This document shows, in pieces, positions 10,798 to 22,700 of a stretch of 64,000 nt of DNA. The notes below the pieces were generated by a model that did no database searches, was not told where the DNA came from, and worked only from the letters and a program-made list of their open reading frames with translations. Each line of letters opens with the position of its first letter. The stretch's first letter is position 1. The position numbers were made by a program, and so were the translations under genes. Source of the stretch: Acanthosoma haemorrhoidale (Eukaryota > Arthropoda > Insecta > Hemiptera > Acanthosomatidae); assembly GCA_930367205.1 (NCBI GenBank), contig OV884011.1, forward strand, positions 90,877,474-90,941,473. Direction: 5' to 3'.

Positions 10798-13700
10798 TTC
10801 GGCCCACAGTAGCAGCATGAGCGCCAAGGTAGCTCTAAGACAGGCTGAAGTAGCCTGTAACCAGATCAGTGAGAGATTTGGGAGACTCAATATCTCTGTA
10901 AACGAGGGTAAGACTGACTGCGTAATTTTCTCTTTTCAAAAGGGAAAAAGTTTGCTACCTACTAATTACATTGTAGGAACGTAAAAAAATTCACCAGCCA
11001 ACGACCTAGTATATCTGGGAATTAAAATGGACAGACACCTCCATTTTAGTAACCATTTTACGAAGAAGAAGAAGCAAACTCGCACGAAGTCTTACCGGTT
11101 TACGCATTTATTGACTTCCCCCAATCTATCACTGCGTCTCAAGCTATTTATTTACAAGAGTGTACTCAGGCTTACTCTGCTGTACCGCTTTTTCGTTATT
11201 TGACGTATACGACAGCTCAGCGACTCCAACAATTCCAAAACGGTATACTGATGAAAGTGGTCAGAGGTACTTCATTCGAGCAGCGGAGCAACAGTGAGCT
11301 TCACGAGATCTTTGAGCTGCCTATGGTGGATGAATTCATCCAACGTAGACATATCAAATTTTTCGACTCCCTGCAATACTTGACAAACCCAGTGTTTAAC
11401 ACTATAACCCCCGCTCCGTTCCCCCATCGATGGCAGGACGCTATCGCGACTGGAACGCTTTAGTCATAGGTTTTAGTTTGTAAGTTTTTCTCCCACATTT
11501 TTAAAACTGAAGGTGAGCCCCATCACCTAGAATTGTATTCATGTTATTGACCTATTAACTTCAATCTGATTGTCGTGTAACCCAGCCTCCTTCAAATGTA
11601 TTAGCGCATAGCAGAATGAGGAGAAAAATTTGTCAATTCTTTGTTCATATTTTTACATATTGTATAAAAATTAAAGGGGTTAAGGAAAAAAATAAAATAA
11701 AATAAAAGGATCTTCCTTGTTCCTTTTGACCCGCCCACGAGATAAAGTGAGTCTTGTCCGTTACGATCGTCGTGGGATACACGAGGCAAGCACCAGGACC
11801 ACGCTCGGCACAAAGACGACAAAGAAGAACCACGCGTAGAACACAACTTAGTAAAACTGGCCAATCGCGATTATAGTAAGGTAAATTTTAACTTTAGTTT
11901 TTAACATTGTAATTTTATCACGTACGTACTTAGATGTATATTAAATTCATGAATATATTTGTAATTAAACAATGTTCCTTTTGCCAGAATTCTTTTTTAT
12001 ATTAACAGAACCCGTTATAAGTAAGAAAAATAATGATAAAACAATTTTTAACCATTACCTCCATTTTTAATTTATTTACGGTAGCTACATTTTATGCGTT
12101 TTTGTGGATATACAGTCTTTTTTCTGTTACAAATCTGATGTAGGTACATAATACAACTCTTGTTCTTAATCTAAAAGGTGATGGGAATCACCTTAAGAGT
12201 GATTTACGTACTAAAACTAACTTAGCCTAAGTTGCCCGGTGTTGTCATGGGGGAAGAGTGGCGGAGTCATGGTGTTAAACACCAGGTTTGTAAGGTGATG
12301 CAATGAGTGAAAAACTTGAGGTATGTCTGGCCGCTTTTGTCATCACAGCATTCTGAAAGTGTACCTTGGTGGTTTGAAAATGGTGATAAAATATACAAAA
12401 ATGACAAGAAGTTTATTTTATGTTTTCCCTTTTTTTTTTTTCAAAATTTAATTTATGCTAATTTCATGACTCTTGAGGATGGTAAAACGATGATGCATAG
12501 TAAAGAACATTATTCACCTATTAGAATGGCTGTTGTAAGGCAGCGGTTGAAACATTTCCATAACATTGCAAAAATTGTTACGTACTTTTTTTTGGACAAA
12601 TCAAAAATAATGCAACCATGGCCCAACAGCATACATCATCCATGGCTCAGTGCATCATTGATAAACTCGTTCTCCTTGTTCGTCACTGATTTCGCCCCGT
12701 AAGTAAAGCCGATTAAGTTTCAGAAAGTTCTGTTTATGACTCACATTGAGCTCGTTATATTCACTTGTTTTGAGGTTTATTTTTTTCAATCTATTTTTGT
12801 TCAGGCCATCACAAGAAAACGTTAAGGATTCTTCTAAGGTGGAAGAGAACCTTGAGGTTTGTGGTATATGTGATATTGATTTGATGTATTGTTGAATATA
12901 TCGATTAGGGGTGTTTGTTACCTTCCCGGCTCATGGTTTTTAATGTTGTTATGATCCTGTATCTATAAATGTGTGAACAAATAAATCGTTGAATTTAAGT
13001 ACATTGTGTTCCGTTTTATTTTATGTTAGAAACCTTATATATACATTGCAAAAATGCCGTCGAGGATGGGATCTCTTAGCAACAACTGATGAATGAAAGT
13101 CGCAGGGTCAGTGTTTTCCTTATAATTGTAAAACATCGCCAAAGATGAGTGAAGGAGTGATCGTCGGGCAGTTGCGGAAGTTTTCACTGGCAAACGAGTG
13201 GCAAGTGTATAAGCCTCGTATGGAAAGTTTTTTTAAAGCGAATAAACATTTTTTCAAGACTGAGGACCTAAAACGCGACACATTTCTAAACCCTTTGAGC
13301 GAGGACGCTTTCAAATTATTGACAAATTTAGCCATTCCAGAAAATCCGGAGTCTGTTGCCAAAAAAAAAACTGGTTGTTTTGTTGGATAATCATTTCTCG
13401 AAGACGGAATCGGTGTTTGCATCACGTTTCAAGTTTTACAATGCTATTAGAGAACAAAATGAAACTGTTAATGAATGGATTGCCCGACTCCGTAATCTGG
13501 CGGGTAATTGTAAGTTCGGCAATTATCTAGACAAAATGTCGGACGACAGATTCGTGATTGGGATGCAGAAGGGTCCCGCTCGAGACCGTTTATTTGAAGA
13601 GGACGCTGAAAAGCTTACGATTGTGGATGCAATTAGAATTGCCACCAATAAAGAAATCCTGGAACAGCAGTACAGACTTTTGGAGGTAAAAAAAGAATCT

Positions 13701-16700
13701 GGGGTTTTGTGAAGGTGAATTTTCACAAACTACCGATTCAATAACTACGAGTTCCAAGAAAAATAAACAAATTGTATATCCCAGTTCGGCTGGAGCAGAG
13801 AAAAAACGATGTTCTGTTTGTGGTTATACTAACCACGAATATTCAAGATGTAAATTCAAAAATTATTCTTGCAAACAATGTTTGCGGATTGGACATTTAG
13901 CGAAAATGTGTCCGAGAAATAGCAAGTCCGATTGGTCACAAAGACCCCAGACCCAACCTATTGATACTAGAAAACAATCAAGTAAAGAAAAAACGCATTT
14001 TGTGTCAGAAGATCTCAGGGATCAGTTCAGTTAGAGTCCTTATATCGTATTGAAGCTAGTGGAGATAGGGAATTTGGGTATCACGTTACACTTAAATCGG
14101 GATACTGTAATATATTTTCAAATAGACACAGGATGTCTTAGTACAATTGTACCCCTTTCCATGTACAAAGAAAACTGCGCACATTTACCATTGTTGGCTA
14201 CTGGAAAGACTTTCGTATCATATTTCAATGAAAAATCTCGGCCACTGGGTGCTTTAAATGTATCTATCGAGTATAAAAATCAAGAATATCATGATATGGT
14301 GTTTTTCATGGTCAATTCTACTGGGCCTCCGCGTGGTTTGAGCATCTTGGGTTCAAAATAGTGGGTCCTAGTCACAGGACAGCTCAACCAGTGTTTTTCA
14401 ATACGGATGTATCAACGGTGCAAAATTTCCCCGAAGTTTTCACTGATCGATTGGGGAAGTTCAATAAAGGAAGAGTTAAATTGGATTTGACACCTAATGC
14501 AAAAGCCAGATTCATGAAAGCGAGACCTGTGCCATTCGCCATGCAAGCTGGTGTTAGTGCGGAGATCGATCGTTTGGTTTATGAAGGAATTCTTGAACCA
14601 ATCGACTACAGCCCATGGGGATCACCAATCGTCCCGGTATTAAAGAAAGATGGGTCGATTCGTATGTGCGGGGATTACAAATTGACAGTGAACCCCCACC
14701 TTCTCATCGATCAACACCCACTTCCACAAGAGGATCTATTTCAACGAGTACAGGGTTGTTCAATTTTTGCGAAAGTCGACCTTTCGCACGCTTACCAGCA
14801 ATATGAGGTCGATGAATAATCACGTGACATCCTCACAATATCGACGCAGAAGGGTTTGTTTCGTTACACTCGTTTGCCTTTTGGCATTGCGTCAGCTCCA
14901 AGCAAATTTCAGAAAGCTATGGATATTTTGCTCTCCCGATTGGAAGGTACATCAGTCATGATCGACGACGTTTTAATAGGAGCCCGAAATGTTGAAGAGT
15001 TGCGGAGTAGAGTCTTCAAAGTACTAGAAAAACTTGGAGAAGCGGGACTCACTGTGTCTATTAAGAAATGTGAGATCGGCAAGAGCTCAATCGAATACCT
15101 TGGTTTCAGAATAGATGCTCAAGGGTTACATTCAACCGATGATAAGGTTCGTACGATTTTGGAAGCCCCAATACCAAATGATGTTAAAGAACTCCAACGT
15201 TTTTTGGTAGTAGTACATTTCTTATCAAAGTTTCTGCCGAATTTAGCAACAATTTTATCACCACTCTATTGTTTGCTGAAAAAGGGGGACCCGTGGAGTT
15301 GGAGTGGTGAATGAGCTCAAGCTTTTGATAGGACCAAGATGCTAATTCAGAAACATCGAAGCCTTGCTCATTACAACCCAGACTACCCAATTCGTTTAGC
15401 GGTGGATGGATCTGACTTTGGATTGGGTGCGGTGATATACCAGCGATATGCAGATGGATTAAATCGACCGTTGGCATTTGCCAGCCGAACGTTGTCTCAA
15501 GCCGAAAAATCCTACTCTCAGCTTCATAAGGAGGGAGCAGCCTTGATGTTTGGAATTACACTGTGTTCAGTTTTATTTTATGTTAGAAACCTTATAAAGA
15601 CATTGGAAGGTTATTGCTGCATTTTCTATAGATCATAAAACTCCATCCTTTTGAAAGAGTGTACCCGCATTGTTGTTTTGTTAAATGGAAGTGGTTTTTG
15701 CTAGATCTCAAATTACTAATAGCACAACCAAGTTTCAAACAGTAGTTCCTGAGCTCGATGTGCCATCATAGTTAGGCGTATTTCTGCCAAGCTTACGAAG
15801 ATCTCAAGGATCGTCTAATCAAGACCTATGCCGAGATTGAGAATAAGCAAATCCAGGTATTATTGGAAGGCAAACAGCTTGGAGATGAGAAGTCATCACA
15901 GTTGTTGAGAAACATGTAGCAGTTGACAGGAGACCCTGTCGCTACCGATATAGGAAAGGCAATATGGCTTCGTTCACTACCAGGTAATACCAAGCTATTC
16001 TGATACAGGGCATCAAGAAGTTGAGAAGTTATCTGATGTTGCAGGCAAGATCCATGAAGTGAGTCGTCCAGTGGAGGTTTGTTCTGTTTTGCCTTCATTT
16101 GTCCCTACTATCAAAGCGCTATAGATTGGTTGGAGGCAAAGCTAGAATATCTCACAATGCAGATTGCAGAGCTCTATCATCTCATAGTCTTCAGGAGCAT
16201 CAACAAGATCCATCCCAACAGTACAGAAGGCAAAGAGCTAGACCAAGAAGTCAAGCTAACGGTCCTGATTATTTATGCTTCTATCATAACTATAGATTCA
16301 AGGAGAAGGCCCCTAAATGTACCCAACGTTGACCATGGAAGAAGCGTACAGTCGGGAAACTAGTGGATGGTCTGGAAGTGGCGTATAGCGGTGACATTAT
16401 TGTCCAGCGCCGCCTGATCATTAAAGATAAGTGGACAGGAGCAGCTATATCGCTCGTTCCTCGGAAGAGGGGCATGAGACCTGCACCGGAAGAGTTTATG
16501 TTTTATGTGCCCAATCGAACCAAGATCAATGCCAGGTAAATATGTTTATGGAGTTTAAAAAAGATTAATAAATGTTTTGTGCATAAAAAGTTATGTAAGA
16601 CACTAAGAGGTAATAGAGGGGTTTGCATTTTATATGGTTATAAAATATTAGCTTGCCTTGGTCTGGTACGAAGTTTGGTCTTACTAGTCATTTCTTTATA

Positions 16701-19700
16701 ACGCTGTTCCTATCGCTACTATAGACATACAGCAGTATATAAGTTCAAGTCCTAGTCCCCACCAGGGAAGCATTGTAATTTATAATGCATAATGAGAGAA
16801 ATAGGTTCCTTTCAGGGTTACTACATGAGCAAGAGGAGGTGATACCCGTATGTTCCCATTGTGTGATGAAACAGCTTCTAGGCTAGCCTTGAAACAACCC
16901 CCACTCTTCAAGGTTGTGCTGGAATCCAAAAGCAAATGATGACACTGTTGATATTTTTACAAACGAATAATCTGTCCACCACACAAATAAAGTCAGGCAT
17001 TTATGACAATCGCAATAAACAGCCCACCTTGTCGTTTTCACCAGTAACTTACAAAGGTGCAAATGTCCCAAAAGTTCTACGTGTTATTTTGTTACATTCA
17101 GATCATTCAATTTATCTTGAAGAGTTAAATGTGACTTATTGTCTTCAAAAATCGTAAAGGGCCTCACTCATCTATCTGCTATTGATATTTTAGGATATTT
17201 ATAATAAAAGGGAGAGAAAGAACACACTCATTTCAACGAACGACAGAAGGTTACAAGACTGTTTATTTCCAGACATACAAAAAGCAGTGTTGACATGTTA
17301 ACAATGTTGCCTTGATAATATAAGAATATCCCTCTCATGGTTATGGAATATTTCTAATATCTGCTCCATTTCAAGTCTCAAGTCTTACTTCCATTTTTAA
17401 AACCCCTTTGTGATGGCTCAGGAGTTTTAAAAGTGGCCTGTGTGAGATTTGCAGCTCGATGAGGCATTGTGACCGGCAAACCATCACCATAGGGAATAGA
17501 TTATGTCACCGAAGATACATTAGTTTATTCAATCGCATATTTGTTCACTTGCGCAATTTTATTAAAGAAAAATAAGAATAATTGAAATGGTTAGATGGCT
17601 TATGTCATTCAGTGGGCACAACAAAAGGCCACCCTCTAACCGAGGGGGCCTCTTAAACTCGATAAAAAATGGAATTTTTTAAAAACCTAGACGTGAAAAA
17701 AAAACAGATTTCCTATCTGTTCAGCGTGAAAACTGCTGTAATATCAAACCGAAAATCGTTGATGGCTAGGGGAATTCATGATAAAGTAGTTTGAAATCTA
17801 CGACTTTGATTCGTTCATAAAATTAGACATAAAGAAAGCTCAGATTTTAATCAATTATCGATTCTATAAAATTTTTCAACGATTTTTTTTTTTTTAATAG
17901 GGATGATTGTTGCTTGGAGAAATTAGTTAAAACTTCCAGGCCATCAATGTGCTTTTTAGAAAATAGACAGTGTATCTGTAAAAAACATTACTAATAATTT
18001 AGAACAGCTTCTGGCGAGTGGATATTGCACCTAATGCGTCAACGAATCCTTCAGATTAAGGATGCAAGGTACTCTATTGGCATTGGTTTGATCAATGTCG
18101 CCACGCATGATTCTAATTGGCCATTCACCTGTTTCCTTGCTCTGCTTATCCATTCAGCTTCTTCCGTTTCCTGTATCCAATTTCATAGCTGCGTAACGCC
18201 TATCCTCGCCTAATTCTTCAGAACTGTCTTGTTCGATTTATTACTAATGAAAATTAGAGATTTGGGAGGTCTCTGAACTGTTTGTAAATACTGTATGAAT
18301 GAGCTAGTGAATGAAGAATTGTAAATATGGTATGAATGAGAACATTGAACCCAATTACTTATTGCCCAATAAAGCAGATTGTAATTTTATCACAATTAAG
18401 ATTTGATAAAGAAAATCAGAAAATTAACAATTACACATTTTTCGCTCCAATGGCTCCTTACTGATTATTATCTTAGTCCACCAATTCCTAAATGTGGGTG
18501 CATTTATTTAGAAAAATTCTTAGTTTTTGATCCACACCATGTAATCATGAAGGTTTGACCGATTCCTTGATATCAGAACTGAAACGCCATTGTTTAGCAG
18601 ATGCGCTCTAAACTGATCTGATGAGGCAGAAAAATAATTTAACTTACCTGCCATAATCATTCCAGCTCTTATTGAGTTCCATATTGACATTTGAATTTTT
18701 GAACCATGTATTTAGGGGTCGTATAACGATTGTATACGAATAAAACTGCTATCTCTCTCATAAGCTCAATAAGTTTTTCGTTATCCATTTATTCTATTCA
18801 CTGTAGACAATGGATGTTAACCTTATTGTAATAGCTTAATAATAACATGTAATTTCGTGATAAAATGCCTACCATTAAGTGTCTTGCCTCATATATAGTG
18901 AAATCAATTATGTTCTTTAATACTTAAAAATCAACAAAAACTTTTTAAATTCTAATTGTAATTAATTAGAACGAATCTTTAGGGTGCAATACGAGTCAAG
19001 TTCGTATTGTATCTATATCAGGTCACGCGGTCGTGACCCATTTTTTGTCACTTTTAGGCTACCTTTAATGAATTTTTTTGTTTTTGAAGTCGGCCTAAAA
19101 GGGGTACTTACACTTAGACTCTGTATTTTCTTGGCTATGTCGTAAATAAAACCATTTTCACTAAAACATTTCATTTATTACTTAGTGCCTATTTATTACT
19201 ACTTTTTATGAACCAGAATTCGAGTCCTGAGAACTATCGTAAACCCATGATCAAAACACGCTCGGTACACCTCTTTCTGTTATGATTAAAGCTCAGTTAT
19301 TCAGTTTAATAAAGCCATGTTCAGGAGTAACATTTGTTTCGTTTATAACAATTTATTAAAGTGAATTTAACCAGGGATCGTGAACTTCAACCAGATCTAT
19401 AAAATATAAAAACAGACATAAGTCTGGGGAGTTTCCGGAAATGGGAAATCATTTTAATAAATCTATTAATCGGTAATGAATATTTAGCAAGCTCGTTACT
19501 CGTAGTAGTAACTATGATACTTTCGAATAGCTTTTAAAAGCACATACACGAAAAGAAAAACTCACCTGAGCAGCACTATGTAGTGTCAAATACATTTTTA
19601 TCTGAGGAACGTGAGCAAGAATAAAATTGGCAAGAGCTCTCGATTCCGGTTCCGAAAAAGGTTGCGGTCCTGCATAATTAGGTTCACAAGGATTATCGCT

Positions 19701-22700
19701 TGATCCAGCACCTATAAAATAAATAACTCACCTATAAAAAGTTTAAGTTTAGTAGAATACTAATTAACTATCGTAATGTATGCGAGTGTATACCTCCCCA
19801 TTCAAAATCAAAATTTCTATTGAGATCAACGCCCCGGCACTCTTCTATTGGTGTCACGCCTCTATTTTTCCTCCAAAGTCTGTCCTGAAATAATATTATT
19901 TATCATTAGATATTTTAAACATCAGTTAAATACATTTATTTATAGTATGTCGCAGTACATGTCTTTAATTTAAGATGTACTTCCTCCTTAAAAATTCGTC
20001 TTCCAAGGCTTAAAATGCCCACAGCAACTTTTCTGGGCCATCGTGCTAGAGCTAAATCCTGGGCCATAGCATTCAATTTACTCGCAGGGGTCAATAGGAG
20101 AAGAGGACGGTCTCGTTGCATGGGTGATTTAGAAATTGTTGATTGTTACAAACAATTGATAGGTTGACGTATACGTTTATTTGATTATTATTCAAAAAAA
20201 CTATTGTTGCAAACGCGCACTTTTCAAACTCACCGCTTATCCCCTCCTTTGTGAGCACCGATCCCCCCCCCGCGCTACTTACATTGATACTTCATCGGAA
20301 AAAACAAAATACTTATTAAACTATTTTTTCCCTTTATTTTAGCATTTACATTGAATGAAATGAATTGAGAAAATTCAAATGAATAAACAAGCTTTTCTGG
20401 GATATTGTCCCGTAACAATAACAAAATAGAAATTTCTAGCTGACAAAAACGTACCTAACACTGATATAATAAGCTTATAAGTAGTAATGTGTCCATGTAC
20501 AAATTAGATGACTATGTAGAACGAACTAAAAAATATTGAAACTATTGGAGGTGAAAGAAAATATAAGAATTATTACAAAGTGGAAGAGAGCGTGCGTGAA
20601 AGGTAGCTGGGGTGTATAAAAATAGGAAACAGAAAGAAGGGGTTGGATGAAGGGTGGTTCTGGTATTGCGGGATTTGATCGCTTATTTGAATCGGAGAAG
20701 GTCGTGAATGTAAGGGAGCTCTGAAGTGTTGACGAATGGCATAATGGTACAGCCAGTAGCGTAACTACAGGGTGGCAGGGTTGGCAAAATGCCACGGGCC
20801 CCCGACCCAAGAGGGCCCGGGCCCAAGTGATTTTTCATAATAAATATCTTGTTGAAATTAAATTGTTATTTTATTATAAATGTATAAACCCGTGTTCTTT
20901 TCAATTGAAAATTGTTATTGGTTGTGGGTAACTAAACTACTCGTAAGTATAATAAAGCTTAATGATCCCATTAAAGGAATTTGCCACGGGCCCCACATGA
21001 TATAGTTACGCAACTGGGTACAGCCATCCCAATTCGGCGTATTGCTGCGAAATGCGATAGTCTCAGGGGAACTCAAGTACAAATCTAAGGAAACAATTTA
21101 TCAGCCTCGAGATCCTCAGAGGCCACCGTACACCACACAGCCTAGTCAGGGGACAGACAAGAGGACACCAGGAGTTGATTCCTGTGTAATGGGAGATGTC
21201 TCGACCGATTGACCCGTTTAAGGGTAAATCGATAGGCGATCGTTAAATATTACTAACTTTAAATTTTTTTGTTAGGCTACCAAGCTCTTATTAAAAATTT
21301 CATTTTTAAAGGACTTTTTTTTTTAATTAAGAAAAATGTTTGCAATAAAATACCAAAACTTTGTTTTAATTATTTCCAAGTGATTTTGTCATAAATCGCG
21401 AAGTATTGCGAATTAAAGACGTAAATTCAATCAACCAGAAAAAACGTCTTTAAATTGTTTTTTTTTTTTTTTTTAGTAAATTTATTATGAGACAAAACAA
21501 AGCTGTTACAGTTTTTTTTTTTACTCCACTTTTCAGAATTTTTTATTGAACTAGTTTTTAATCTTTTAACTGGTATTGTTGGTTGTAAATAGACTCTTTC
21601 CTTTTTAAATGCCGTTAATTTTATGGTTATGGATACACACTCATTTACATCACCGTAAAGAAGCTACTGCAATTTATGAAAAATATTCTTTATGTTTTAT
21701 CTCAATGTGGAGAAGCAATATGTTATAGTCTGAAATGTTTTAATGTCTCCGGAATATTCGTTTGCATGAAGCCGATAGAATCGATTGTAAAGAACTTTTT
21801 TCGATCGGTCATCTGTAGGTTGAGGCGTTGGGCTACCATTTTATTATCACCAGGGCTGACTGTATTTGTATTGTATTCATGAACGTTCCTAAATAATATT
21901 TCCTGCTTAGTCCGGCTATGCTAATTTCGAGGTCGCAAGTCCCCCTTCAAAGACTTATCCAACCTCTAAAAAGGATAACCTACCCTGTTCATCATCGGGT
22001 TAAGGGTTTACCCTGGGGATAGGTACGGGGCCTGTAACTGAATCCTCCATTTCCCCAGTATAACAATTTTTAAATAAAAAGTAGATCATTATATATTACT
22101 GAACCTCTAAAACTGGTATTGTAATTGCCCACCCATGAATTGTAATTTTATGATAAATAGGAAAATTATCAATATTACACAATGTAATTTTTTATTTCCC
22201 GTTAAATTGTTAGGGTTTCCAAAAACGAATCCTCCCTAGCAAAGATTTATGGTTCTTTAATGCTTTTGATAGACACGCTTATTAATTCTCACAGCCTGCC
22301 TATTAGTAACCTTGAAACTCTAATAATCTGTAAGCTATTCTTACACTATTGCTCTGACCTTCACGAATAAAATCGTAGCTCAATTAGATACACTAACTCA
22401 TTAAAAGTTTCGTAAGTAGCTACCATTTTGATCATTCCGATGGCGTCTTAATTGGTCATAGTTATTGTCAACTTCAATAGTAGAACAAGATTACATTTAA
22501 CAAGTTCCTGTAAAATTATTGAAAAACCCCTTCGCGGGAATTAAGTTAAATAAACTTGTTTGATTCATTGATCAATATGATATGATAACTTCACAGCTCT
22601 GTCTCACTACGTGGGACTCTACTTTCCTATCATTAATTGATCTGTATAAAAGCTTAACAATTATTATTATTATTATTATTATTATTATTGCACTTTCAAA

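Larger units (their letters stand above)
12999..15604 (+). mobile_element. Ty3/gypsy LTR retrotransposon, internally deleted and inactivated
   Basis: Order on the plus strand: end of an LTR (12999-13041), gag (13145 onward), two CCHC zinc knuckles, aspartic protease, reverse transcriptase and the start of RNase H. The element then jumps at about 15557 to a 45-base match of the LTR end (both copies contain TTTTATTTTATGTTAGAAAC). The rest of RNase H, all of integrase and most of the 3' LTR are missing. At least two frameshifts and two in-frame stops are present. It lies in the 9.3-kb intron of the carboxypeptidase, antisense to that gene. Confidence 0.85.

Noticed and set aside
10702..10890. 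62-residue minus-strand frame with a long Phe run
   Set aside because: It is the complement of the 89-bp poly(A) tract joined to LINE sequence.
12307..12702. 131-residue open frame in front of the gypsy element
   Set aside because: No recognisable motif, no splice context and AT-driven composition; kept only as unclassified sequence.
16735..16775. TTCAAGTCC near a CCCACCAGGG stretch as a tRNA 3' half
   Set aside because: No complementary acceptor stem, D arm or anticodon arm could be drawn upstream.
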